Positions 23,701 to 32,652 of a stretch of DNA of 64,000 nucleotides are shown one piece after another. The position numbers were made by a program, and so were the translations under genes. The stretch is from Owenia fusiformis (taxonomy: Eukaryota; Annelida; Polychaeta; Sabellida; Oweniidae). A model generated the notes under the pieces. The model was not told where the DNA came from and made no database searches. It saw nothing but the letters and a program-made list of their open reading frames with translations. The DNA lies in contig CAIIXF020000002.1 in the NCBI GenBank assembly GCA_903813345.2, forward strand, positions 10,540,650-10,604,649. The letters run 5' to 3'. Within the stretch, counting starts at the first letter, position 1, and each line of letters starts with the position of its first letter.

Positions 23701-26236
23701 CTTGAAATTTCTGATCAATACAAAGCAATTGAGCGACTCCAAAAGAGCGAGATGGATATTGTTTTTGTCACATTTTAGATACACATTAGAGGTCAGGAGC
23801 GGTAAATTAAATGCGAATGCAGATTTTGCCTCCAGAGTAGAACACACTCCAGTGCAGGATTCAGATCTACAGCAGGAACACCACGAGGAGATACGTAGAA
23901 TGGTAATGCCAGAATGTCAGCCACAAATTCACGCTGCGATAGGGAAAACCCCACTATCCCTAGGTAATTTACCCTTCCAGCCTCCCGGCCCAATATCAAA
24001 ATTGCAGCCAGAAGATTTGAAATTCTTCGATCCACTAGCTAGGTACACAGACCAACAGGAAACGTCAACACAAGCAAACACACCCACGCTAGAAGACCTG
24101 TGGGACACGTACGAAACCGACCCCGACTCAACAAAACAGTATCATACCCAAAGTCACTCAGCCAAACAAACTACGGATGTTGATATGGACCAAACAACTT
24201 CAGAAGTATTGAACCCCATACCGAGCGATATTATCATGGAAACCACAGACACAGAGGCCACAGCAAACCCCGTTCACAAAATTACTACGGATAGGCCTAC
24301 GCAAAGAACGACAAATCTGAATAACCATTCGACGGCTTCGACAAGTGAAACCGCTAACGAACCGGGAACTCCACCCGCGCCTGACGAACAGCAAGATGAA
24401 ATGGCAAATATCCAGGAAACTGACACGGTAAATAGCCAAGCAGACCCGTACACCAATACACCCGAGATGGAGGAATTAAGGCAGCTACAACTCACCGACC
24501 CTTTCTGCAGCCCATTAATTCAATATTTACATACAAATGTACTACCAGATAACAACAGCGAGGCCAGAAAATTGTTGTTACAGGCAGATAGCTTCCTTAT
24601 GATTGACAACGTCCTGTATCACAAACATTACGACCATCACTCCCACGCCATGATAAATAGGCTAGTTATACCCAATTGTCTAGTTGACACCATTCTCTTC
24701 GCATCCCATGATCAGATTCTTAGCGGACATCTAGGCATCCTTAAAACAAAGGCAAGGGTATTACAAAAGTATTACTGGCCGAAACAATCACAAGATGTTG
24801 AAAATTGGGTGAAATCATGCGTACCATGTAATTCACGCAGAATTCGGAGAAAACACGAACAACCAATTCAGCCTATTCCAGCGCCATCGGCAGTCTGGGA
24901 AATGATTAGTATTGACACATTAGGGCCCCTGACAACAACACATGACAAAAACAGATTCATTATATGTATCTCTGATCATTTATCCAAATACTCCATAGCA
25001 CTAGCAACCCCAGATCAACAGGCTGCAACAGTGGCGACATTACTCTTTCACCGAGTAATATGTATTTTTGGCTGCCCAGAGGTCATAATATCCGACAACG
25101 GGACTAATTACGTGAGTCAACTCGTCCAAGAGCTATGCAAAATGTTCCTCATTGATAAAAGACAAACTCTACCGTATAACCCCCGTGCAAACGGCCTCAT
25201 TGAAGCAGGGAACAAAATCCTCGCAAAAATGCTCTCCATTTATGTGTCACAACACCACAAAGATTGGGACGTCTATCTACCTTCCGTTGTGTTTGCCTAC
25301 AATGCATCGGTTCACGCCTCCACCCAGATCATACCATCGATGCTTGTATTTGGTAGGGTACCAAAACTCCCTATCGACACCCAATACAAAATACCCTCAG
25401 ACGCCCCCAGAGACATACAAGATCATCTCAAAAGCACCCTCAGCCAAGTAGCAGAATGCGAACATATGGCCACAAAAATACTACAAAGCCAGAAGGAGAA
25501 AATGAAAGCAGACCATGACCGCCGGACAGAACATAAGTTCATTAAATTCCAAGTAGGCGATTGTGTGTACTTAAAGGTCCCTCCCAAAAATAAGGCACTG
25601 TCACACAAACTAAATTTCACACATGAAGGTCCATTCACAATAGTGCAAATAACAAACAATGAGCTAAATGCTACATTACGCAGACTAAGCAATGGTACAC
25701 TATACCCCAAATCTGTACATGTGGGCAGGCTCAGTAAAGCGGAGTACAGATGGCCCCGCCCAGAACCGCCAGATAATTACGAACCACATACAGAAACCCC
25801 CGGGCCAGACACAGTTGCCCATAATCTCGAAGATGCACAACCCCCCGCTCAGACAGACAAATATCCAATCGGGAATACCAAAGCGACCTCCAAGCCGAAG
25901 ACCGACAATCAAAAAGAGACATCTCGGAAACTCACAAAGAACGACTTGCAGGGAACACCAATTCCTACACCAATACCTACACCTCAGGACATCGACAGTG
26001 AGAGTGACGAGGATACAGAAGACGAATTCTACGAGATCGCCGACATATTAAAGTCAAGGAAACTCAAGAATGGCACTAAACAATATTTTGTCAGCTGGAA
26101 GAACTATGATCCTTCCCACAACAGCTGGGTCGATTTCAACGATCTCTCAGAAGACATGAAGTTATGGGCTTTACAAGAATTTCAAGATCCCAAGAAAAAA
26201 AGGCAAACCAAGAAAAAATACAAACGCCGACACTAA
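20726..26236 (+). CDS. pol: Pol polyprotein: protease, reverse transcriptase, RNase H, integrase, chromodomain
   Basis: About 1,836 residues if entered by -1 frameshifting (first ATG of the frame at 20786). Counting from that ATG: aspartic protease LLDSGA near 274; reverse transcriptase with CVDWRGLN and the catalytic YLDD near 753; RNase H with ETDA near 900, then LELLAI and RTDHAPL; integrase zinc finger (SHDQILSGH...CVPC) near 1306-1346; integrase catalytic D (SIDTLGP, about 1376), D (SDNGTNY, about 1437) and E (NGLIEAGNK, about 1472); and a C-terminal chromodomain (EIADILKSRKL...YFVSWKNYDPSHNSW, about 1748-1790). Domain order is that of Ty3/Gypsy. The chromodomain may steer integration to marked chromatin. 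No break is seen. Confidence 0.94.
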   Translation, partial: LITPADTEVHAGADFQNPQHMYAISGLHSYDDLDVQDSNSCSSETLSLENLNDAQSFGDQSRSCPRATPPLSMNPYCATISSIGDVVDELGMTIAETCSGVSNGSHSSDKRSAFAMTPNGAGDQSRLRPRAATPFNLVCKSSSDQCKPGELPPSEKEQENEINNSDDVTFDEYIPSENRAPTYEYPPPETIPQNNHADRLEPTVNLLKAPYPNHVQSDHNYACQTNDNFVLFNEDCAEETIGNANNNHINHNINNEHETMSHSNQHSFSVNMEPIFHDNIIRIKLLGQHCYALLDSGATISGINKDWFEKFPWAQNSLRKSDCGGVEIANGTSMKITGLIKLPIIIGQTTTAVEFHIIDNLAHPVILGTNFLTEHQAVVDFCKNTLKYSVPRSTDIIAGTKVTIPARSEVVLTLNLKRKMPDNVLGICSQPESAAKRPLLMAISLSKTSNQMVQTRLVNATTVDLTIQNNERIGKFECIDSKAKIIPLDLYTSKGERKYQTGTSGHTENKQTNPDLQYGNTQFINQQYDGLSARPLEINAINSLNPEAVPTKRTSETLTDRSNWSIHSELDFKDSILSENQKLELTSVLEKNVEAFSSPGNELGFTDLIEHEINLKPNAKIFRQRPYPCSPAKRALITTEVNKLLDMGVVQPSKSAWSAPIVLIKKGEKVRLCVDWRGLNSMTQFDAYRMPDLQELLDSMAQTKGRYRSCLDMFKAYFQVKLAPQSRELTAFSTHDGLFEFTRCGQGLVGSPSTFVRLMDQLFRGLQYQNLYIYLDDLILFSPTWDHHLALINETLSRIKKAGLKISLSKCQWGKDEVLYLGHILSEHGYKPDPAKCKMVRDFPTPNSVKSVRMFLGLSGYYRRFLKDYSRISRPLTELTKKDIEFVWGPEQQQALDTLKAGICEHAMLLYPDFSLPFILETDACNKGLGACLTQEIDGKEKAISFSGRALTPTEAKYATIDLELLAIVYGVKKFRHYLEVSEFIIRTDHAPLKFLINTKQLSDSKRARWILFLSHFRYTLEVRSGKLNANADFASRVEHTPVQDSDLQQEHHEEIRRMVMPECQPQIHAAIGKTPLSLGNLPFQPPGPISKLQPEDLKFFDPLARYTDQQETSTQANTPTLEDLWDTYETDPDSTKQYHTQSHSAKQTTDVDMDQTTSEVLNPIPSDIIMETTDTEATANPVHKITTDRPTQRTTNLNNHSTASTSETANEPGTPPAPDEQQDEMANIQETDTVNSQADPYTNTPEMEELRQLQLTDPFCSPLIQYLHTNVLPDNNSEARKLLLQADSFLMIDNVLYHKHYDHHSHAMINRLVIPNCLVDTILFASHDQILSGHLGILKTKARVLQKYYWPKQSQDVENWVKSCVPCNSRRIRRKHEQPIQPIPAPSAVWEMISIDTLGPLTTTHDKNRFIICISDHLSKYSIALATPDQQAATVATLLFHRVICIFGCPEVIISDNGTNYVSQLVQELCKMFLIDKRQTLPYNPRANGLIEAGNKILAKMLSIYVSQHHKDWDVYLPSVVFAYNASVHASTQIIPSMLVFGRVPKLPIDTQYKIPSDAPRDIQDHLKSTLSQVAECEHMATKILQSQKEKMKADHDRRTEHKFIKFQVGDCVYLKVPPKNKALSHKLNFTHEGPFTIVQITNNELNATLRRLSNGTLYPKSVHVGRLSKAEYRWPRPEPPDNYEPHTETPGPDTVAHNLEDAQPPAQTDKYPIGNTKATSKPKTDNQKETSRKLTKNDLQGTPIPTPIPTPQDIDSESDEDTEDEFYEIADILKSRKLKNGTKQYFVSWKNYDPSHNSWVDFNDLSEDMKLWALQEFQDPKKKRQTKKKYKRRH

Positions 26237-26808
26237 ATTAAAATTATAACGTTGACCTTAAAATGTTATATTCTCCCTCAATCTAAGACCAATATCATCA
26301 AAGCTGTACCAATCGCAAACCAAGGTATTAACATATTATGCACGCGCGCCATACCATCCAACACAATTCACATTCTCCATTCTATCTTATCCCCATAACA
26401 TTCACATACAAATATTTGAATGTAATAGAATCAAAATTAATACTTATAAGAAACACCCCTGTTATCAAATCGCAAGTCACGTTAGCGATAATCAACCTGA
26501 TATTGTGGAATATTACCTAATGATACCTATAAACCAACAAATATTATTCGGGTCACAATACATTTCGGATCTGCACGGATTCAACAACACTTAGGTAAGA
26601 ACTAATCTCGTACTTCATTACTATTTAACCAAGACCGCAATTCAGATAATTCACACTCAAAGCGGCTTGTTAAATCCATATTTAATACCAAATTATTTAA
26701 TCTATATGAATACTTAAAGAGGGCAATATATATTTCAAGTTTACTATTAAGCCTCTAGAATACAATTGATTAGCAAAAATAAGTTCTTCCTAATAAGCAA
26801 TTTGTATC
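26237..26808 (+). other. Spacer after pol, nothing recognised
   Basis: AT-rich, with only short frames and no recognisable motif. Confidence 0.5.
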
Positions 26809-27228
26809 ATGCCTAGAATCACTCTCATCTTTGGAAACCAGGGTTCTATACCTTTGACTGGTTTACAATATAATTTCATTAGAAGATCAAACCTTCTCGC
26901 TGATACCTATGAACATATATGCAAAGAGAAATTGGCGGAAGCCACCATCATAGTCCCAGATCACATCAGATTAAGCGAATTTCACCTTTTTCGGACCAGA
27001 TACAAATCCTACACTGAAAATGGTTTTGTCAGATATAACCTGGGCATTATTGAAAGGCTACAAAAAGAATGTAAAGACATAACAGATTTCTTTGAATTTA
27101 GAGATATACCTTCCACGCTTCAGTCAAAATGTCTCGTAACAATCCAAAACCAAGTGACATTCCCTGATATTAGTAATCTACCCCTTCCAATATCCCTCCA
27201 ACAACGGTTGAAATTCGCGGATTTTTAA
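26809..27228 (+). CDS. Accessory open frame of the retroelement, unknown function
   Basis: 139 codons starting at an ATG in a fair context (ATCATGC). I recognise no family. The sequence is mixed, with a hydrophobic start (ITLIFG), a basic N-terminal third, and no transmembrane span or cysteine motif. It stands alone between pol and env, where complex retroelements place accessory genes. It could be chance, but 420 open bases in AT-rich DNA deserve notice. Confidence 0.45.
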   Translation: MPRITLIFGNQGSIPLTGLQYNFIRRSNLLADTYEHICKEKLAEATIIVPDHIRLSEFHLFRTRYKSYTENGFVRYNLGIIERLQKECKDITDFFEFRDIPSTLQSKCLVTIQNQVTFPDISNLPLPISLQQRLKFADF

Positions 27229-28378
27229 ATTTATTTCTCATCTCAACATTCAAAAATCCACATGCAACAATAAGCTTCTTTTCTATTCGAAAAAATGGCT
27301 TAAAATATACAAACAAAGAAAAAATTGATAATGGACTCATTTTAACTAGGGAATATTTAGAACGCTCCACAAGTAACTCATGGGTCGAAGATAAACGGTA
27401 TTAAAAGGCCCATATAGATACAAATAAACTTGAAAATGACTCTCACACTTCAGTAAAGACGCATCGGTACTCGTACATCGCTTTGTTCTTGAACAAGGAC
27501 CTACTTCACCTAGCCATAATTCCATGTAATCTCGACGCAATCAAACTCATCTTTCTATTCCCTAGTTCAAACTATTTCTAGTCAAACGGCTGCTCAACTG
27601 TCCCTCAAAAATAATTCAATATTGACATGAAACAAAACAAAATGAAAACAAAAAGAAAAAAAAAAAAAGAAAGAAAATAGAATGAGTAAATGATAAGGAA
27701 AAGAACCTCTTTATATGCAGATATATTTAGAATTTTAATAAACGATATATATCCCTGTTCGCGGGTCTAAAAAGTGAATAATGCGCATATAAAATGTAAT
27801 AGGTGGCCACCTTCATATCATATGGATGCTTCATATAATTATCTACTTTCCTTCAAAAGGACAGATTCACTCTCCGCGCGGAGAATTATAATAAACAATT
27901 ATTTAAACCCAAGCATCCTAAGAGAAACGAGGTTAAAACAAAACAGCAAACAAAAGAGACCGGCCATTAGATATACAGGGCCCGATATTTAAAATCTACT
28001 TTATTGCCCAAGCTAAAAACCTGCGCGAAAAATCACTGCGTCCCTATCGACCCATTGGGTCAAATATTTAAGGAATAAAATACGAACATGCATTACACAC
28101 ACACACACACACACACACACAATTGAGCAGCCTACACGATATTGAAAATCCCAGGCCCACAAGGTCAAAAAGAAGAAACTCTATAATAAACAAAAAAAGC
28201 CTAAAATCTAACCTCATGACGCAACGCCAGCATCACGTGACCACAGTTCATGCAAGACTCATATATTTATTGCCCAACCCAAGCCACTTCAACATTGCTC
28301 CTCGGAATCACCACCAAGACACATCTAAGCCACTAACACATTAATTCTTTGAATCAACACCAAGACACATCACGCACC
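27229..28378 (+). other. Spacer before env: A-rich tract and (CA)n
   Basis: Holds a purine-rich A tract (about 27628-27690), a (CA)n run (about 28095-28121) and short frames without ATG starts or motifs. A leader or splice sites for an env mRNA may lie here, but I cannot place them. Confidence 0.45.
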
Positions 28379-30955
28379 ATGGACACAGCAATGGATAAAT
28401 TGGTAAGTCTCTGTTTAATTTTACTTACTACTACAAGTACTCATTGCCTAGACCTACCACCCTCTATGCAAATTAGCCAAGACACTTCTATGCCTACCAG
28501 TCTTTTAAATAGATTGAATTTTGGAGTTATAATTAAGCGACAAGGACTTATGACACCGTCAAACGACGATTATTGGCAACATAGTTTCGGGCTCAAAAGA
28601 TTTTCGCTTCCAAATATACTACGAAGAACTCCTAAAGTCAGATGCAATACTCTTTTTCACAAAGAATTCTATAATGACTGCGAACAAATAGCATCCCTTT
28701 TAATTGATTATGCACCGCTCATCCAACATACGGCGGACAAAATTCATTCCTGTACTTTGGATATCGATAATCTACTCCCAAAAACTCACAAAGTCACTCT
28801 TAACACTAATCGACGACACCGTCGAGGATTATTAAACTTCGGCAGTGAAATACTTTCAGCGCTAATTGGAACACCTTCACGCAAAGAAATATCAAATGTT
28901 TGGAGACATCTCCAAGAAATTGAAAAGGTCATTAACTCTACTTCTGAAAACACGGTACAATACAGACAACACCTCTCCTCATACATGATCACCAATAATA
29001 AGCGACTAGATAACTTGAACCATGCAACTGCCAATAACCACGCAGCATTTCAAAACATTTATAATACCATAGCAAATTTAACTTCAGTTCTAGCCTCGCA
29101 GGGCCGCTACTATGATAAACTCTCATTGGCCTTACAAATAAACTCTGAATTACTAAAAATGATCCTTAGATTCTGTGTGCTTCAACTTTCAGCCCTCCAG
29201 CAACACGAAATTGAATGTAATCAACATCTAAGTGCAATATCCCAATTAGTACAAGGTAGTCTGCCACCCCATTTAATTTCTCCCTCAACACTGAAATTGG
29301 CCCTGTCAGATATCCAATCTACCCTTCGCTCCTCACATCCCAATTTTCGAATATCCTACTTGGATCCCCATTATTACTACAAAAATAGTAACCCCACCTT
29401 TCTGGTCACCGAGAATACAATAACAATTTCGATTAGAGTCGCCATTTCAAGCTCCGATTATCTCTTCAATCTATATCAGATGCACCACATGCATATGCCA
29501 ATTCCGCTCGATTTAAGTAATAAACGGACCCCAAACCACTCCACGTCAATTTCAGACCTTTCCCCTTATTTCGCCATATCTCATGATTTAGATTTCTACA
29601 TAGAACTAAATTTGCAACAATTTTCTGACTGCACCGGATCTCACCTACTACATTGTACAACCGTCTTCAATCTAAAACAAATTTCTACTCAGCCCTCGTG
29701 TAACTCAGCACTATTCTTTAATGATCCCATTCAAATAAATAGACTATGCTCGTTTATGTACCATATTAACGCCCCACAATCAGATCAAATCATCACGCTA
29801 ACGCCAACTAAATCGCTTATACATTCTAATGATAAATTCTGGACCATTAGATGTGATGATTCGATGCCAAAAAGGGTTCCAGCGTGCAGGGGGGTCTGTA
29901 TTATAACCAGGAAATGCCATTGCTCCTTGGAAGGTCAAAATTTCATCTTACCCAAAACCCTCTCAAGCTGCAATCACACCTCGAAGTCATTCGTTTCAAG
30001 GGCACACCACTTCAATTTAGCCTTTCTACAAACTTTCGACTACAATTTAACTTCTTTAAAGAAACTGTCAGCATCATCCCACTTGACTTCAGATCTATCA
30101 GTACAACTACCCAACCTTACTTTCTACTCTGCGGACTGGAATAAGGTCTTAATGACTTCCAAAACAACTTCATTTAAAATGTCACGACTAACCGAAGCCC
30201 TTAAAAATACGGATGTACCATTTTTGTCACCTATCGATCAAGTACAACATGTCCAAACGGACTTATCAGGATTAAGGGAACCACTCAGTTGGCTATCAGA
30301 CAAATCACTATCATCCATTACCCTGATCTCAATCATCTTGGCTCTAGTATCGTTTGTAATGTCATCTTATTTATTCTGTCGTATAGTATGTTGTGTTGCA
30401 CTCATACCGCAACCAGCCAAGGCGGCCACATTGTTCCTACCCACGGATCACCCAGTATTCGCACCAACAGTTCCCCTCCCACAGCAAGCAGCCTTCCCTT
30501 CTAATATTCTGTCTATTTTAAGCTTTATACTATCCTTGTATATAACATACAAACTCTTCAAAAAGCTGACTGGTATCATAAGGGCCTTCCGTAGATACTT
30601 CTGCCTCAGGAATATCGCCTCATGTGAACTGAAATTATTGATGATGTGCCCCACCAACTATTGTATTGTATCGGTGACCAACATTCCACTGGATTACGTA
30701 AGTAACATCAAAAGCTCTACTGGAGGACCCGTAGACTGTAGCGTAAGTACACATGTACTCTGGCCCCACCTTGATATAGATTGGGCGGACATGACTATTC
30801 AAACTCTTGATCCAAATCTTGCAATCCAACTTCCTACTTCAATTCGAGTCCCACTCACTACGATATCCAGTCTCAACCAGGTCCTGAAACAAAAGCCAAT
30901 ATTCAGAATTATTATCAAGATTGATGGCCAACACTTATACGTACCGCACTTATAA
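28379..30955 (+). CDS. env: Envelope-like glycoprotein (Env), errantivirus/baculovirus-F-like
   Basis: 858 codons from the ATG at 28379, in a strong Kozak context (CACCATGG). An N-terminal signal peptide is followed by a furin-type cleavage site RHRR near residue 146 and a glycine-rich hydrophobic start (GLLNFGSEIL). That is the arrangement of class I fusion subunits in insect gypsy-type Env and baculovirus F proteins. A helix-prone stretch (about 150-260) follows. A membrane span lies near 640 (ISIILALVSFVMSSYLF), a second hydrophobic stretch near 705, and a tail of about 130 residues ends the protein. No internal stop is seen. Assignment rests on layout, not alignment. Confidence 0.85.
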   Translation: MDTAMDKLVSLCLILLTTTSTHCLDLPPSMQISQDTSMPTSLLNRLNFGVIIKRQGLMTPSNDDYWQHSFGLKRFSLPNILRRTPKVRCNTLFHKEFYNDCEQIASLLIDYAPLIQHTADKIHSCTLDIDNLLPKTHKVTLNTNRRHRRGLLNFGSEILSALIGTPSRKEISNVWRHLQEIEKVINSTSENTVQYRQHLSSYMITNNKRLDNLNHATANNHAAFQNIYNTIANLTSVLASQGRYYDKLSLALQINSELLKMILRFCVLQLSALQQHEIECNQHLSAISQLVQGSLPPHLISPSTLKLALSDIQSTLRSSHPNFRISYLDPHYYYKNSNPTFLVTENTITISIRVAISSSDYLFNLYQMHHMHMPIPLDLSNKRTPNHSTSISDLSPYFAISHDLDFYIELNLQQFSDCTGSHLLHCTTVFNLKQISTQPSCNSALFFNDPIQINRLCSFMYHINAPQSDQIITLTPTKSLIHSNDKFWTIRCDDSMPKRVPACRGVCIITRKCHCSLEGQNFILPKTLSSCNHTSKSFVSRAHHFNLAFLQTFDYNLTSLKKLSASSHLTSDLSVQLPNLTFYSADWNKVLMTSKTTSFKMSRLTEALKNTDVPFLSPIDQVQHVQTDLSGLREPLSWLSDKSLSSITLISIILALVSFVMSSYLFCRIVCCVALIPQPAKAATLFLPTDHPVFAPTVPLPQQAAFPSNILSILSFILSLYITYKLFKKLTGIIRAFRRYFCLRNIASCELKLLMMCPTNYCIVSVTNIPLDYVSNIKSSTGGPVDCSVSTHVLWPHLDIDWADMTIQTLDPNLAIQLPTSIRVPLTTISSLNQVLKQKPIFRIIIKIDGQHLYVPHL

Positions 30956-31149
30956 TTGTAAAGTAGACATTTACATATATTTAGGGGACAAACATCACAA
31001 AATAAGCATATAGAAAGGACCTGCGTTCCGACAAAATTTGATATCTACAACATAATGCCGAAACAACACATTTCATGCCCCGTTTCAAGTGAACATATTT
31101 ATATGTCAAACTAAAACAAAGTCGTTCACATGGTTTATTCTCTTTACAG
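30956..31149 (+). other. Spacer after env with a 3' splice-site-like end
   Basis: Ends in TTCTCTTTACAG at 31138-31149, a good acceptor with a pyrimidine run. Confidence 0.45.
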
Positions 31150-31773
31150 TGCACAATACTGAATGCTGCTTTGCCCGAGGAAGTCTGGGACGAGCTCGCC
31201 CAGCTACAATCCCAAGACGAAAATCAGACATCGCAAGTTGAGTTGCCCGAGCTGTGGCCAGCACCTTCAACATCAGATAACCCTCCCATCCTCGAGGCTT
31301 TTACGACAGTTAACCAGGGAGCCACTCAGTGGGCCTCAACATCAGATGGCCCTCCTATCCTTAACCCAGAGGCGATAAGAGATGATCTAAAACTAACACA
31401 GCAGAACGACCAAGAAGCGGCGGTACAACTTCTTGAGCTGGGGTCAGTTACCTCACTAGACCCATTGGACGAGCTGATGAGGGACCTGGACTCGTCCCTG
31501 GAGGCCACAAACCGTATACCAATCGATGGTGCGTGGGATAGTACCCCCACTATCTCCATCCCCTTCGGAACCCCAGGGACGAGAGTGAGTGCAATGTGCA
31601 CTTTGTGCACAAACCCCACAATTCGTCAACGGGTAATAACCGACGCGGCCCCAACCCCTGGACAAACGCAGACGGCGGTACTCTTCGCAGTACACCCTGG
31701 TACCAACTACCAGGCACTGTACTGTGAGGACTGCCGGTACATCACCATGTTTTCTATTTTCCCGTCTGCATAA
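31150..31773 (+). CDS. Probable spliced accessory exon with two CxxC pairs
   Basis: The frame is open from about 31092 to 31773 but has no ATG in its first 300 bases. It does have a good acceptor (TTCTCTTTACAG) at 31149. From there about 207 residues follow: an acidic Pro/Ser-rich N-terminal part (PEEVWDEL, PLDELMRDLDSSLE) and a C-terminal zinc-ribbon-like part with CTLC and YCEDC about 48 residues apart. An acidic region plus a zinc module suggests a regulatory (activator-like) protein made from a spliced mRNA. That is inference, and I recognise no family. Confidence 0.5.
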   Translation, partial: CTILNAALPEEVWDELAQLQSQDENQTSQVELPELWPAPSTSDNPPILEAFTTVNQGATQWASTSDGPPILNPEAIRDDLKLTQQNDQEAAVQLLELGSVTSLDPLDELMRDLDSSLEATNRIPIDGAWDSTPTISIPFGTPGTRVSAMCTLCTNPTIRQRVITDAAPTPGQTQTAVLFAVHPGTNYQALYCEDCRYITMFSIFPSA

Positions 31774-32185
31774 ATTCACTTAACTTCACAAACCCTACAG
31801 TCATATGGCCCAATCTCCCAAAGAGTAATCAGTTCAACATCGTCATAGAAATCGTGCATAATCACGTCAATGAATTTTTCAAGTCACCCCTCAAAATTAA
31901 AATTGATCATCCCAATTTGCATTGCATTACACAGCTTATACCATTCCAGTTTTCATACATAAAACCTATCAAATCCAGTTTAATGATGCCCCTTACTTCC
32001 TAAGATACATTCGCTAAATCGGCCATAAATAGCTACGAATATTACCGAGGGCCATTTTGACCTGTACTTCCTGATGTTTACGTTCTACTTACGACTCACT
32101 TTCTTCTTTGACATTAATAAGACAATAGGGCCTCCTCTGGAAATTGTTCGCCGCTCTTTCAGGAACACAACTCTTTATATTCATT
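31774..32185 (+). other. Retroelement tail up to CTAG, nothing recognised
   Basis: AT-rich, no frame of note. It ends with CTAG (32186-32189), which matches CTAG at 19084-19087. Confidence 0.5.
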
Positions 32186-32189
32186 CTAG

Positions 32190-32590
32190 TGTTGTAATCA
32201 CTTTTTGGTGATTACAATCTTGTTTCCTACTCGAAATACTTATCAACCAACTCAGGATTTAAATCAATAAATAATTTCTATCTCTTTATTTATCTTTTTA
32301 TTTCGTTGTAAAATTAATGTGATATCAATATACAGATTAGATCCCTGTACTGCCTGGCTACCTCGAGAACTCCCTAGAGACCAGTTCCCGTTCCTTATAT
32401 ATTTTATTGTAAAATGGCCAGTGCCTTATGAATGTTTAAGATGTTAGGTCAACGGTAAGTAAAATGAATATTCAATGTCATAGTGCAAGAAGGGTCATAG
32501 GTTCAGGCAGTACAGGGTTAATAATTAATTATGTATGTAAATAACTGTTATGGTTTTTTATGATTGTGTCTGTTCCCTTGAGTCATAACA
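32190..32590 (-). repeat. Right outer LTR (minus-facing)
   Basis: 401 bp, by eye identical to the left outer LTR and to the reverse complement of the inner LTR. CTTT follows. It lies 62 bp from exon 21 and in sense with the host gene, so its AATAAA is presented to the host transcript soon after that exon. Confidence 0.93.
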
Positions 32591-32652
32591 CTTTGATAAA
32601 TAAAAATTTGATCTAACTTCTTATTTAATTCACATAGTCTAATAATACGTAC

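Larger units (their letters stand above)
15393..32594. mobile_element. 17.2 kb Ty3/Gypsy-class env-bearing LTR element, internally rearranged
   Basis: The outer LTRs (15397-15797 and 32190-32590, both minus-facing) are flanked by the 4-bp duplication CTTT (15393-15396, 32591-32594), which marks a single integration. Inside lie a 3.3 kb non-coding 3' region in minus orientation, a plus-facing LTR (19088-19488), a primer site, gag, pol and env in plus orientation, and accessory frames. CTAG lies at 19084-19087 and 32186-32189, the broken duplication of a second event. The LTRs look identical by eye and the three main frames are open, so the insertion is recent. It lies in intron 21 of the mosaic gene, and its outer LTRs are in sense with that gene. 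Confidence 0.92.

Noticed and set aside
24200-24495. Cysteine- and serine-rich minus frames opposite pol
   Set aside because: Shadows of the low-complexity region between RNase H and integrase; no independent signal.
28349-28378. Start of env at 28349
   Set aside because: That position is a TTG. The ATG at 28379 has a strong Kozak context and is followed by a good signal peptide.
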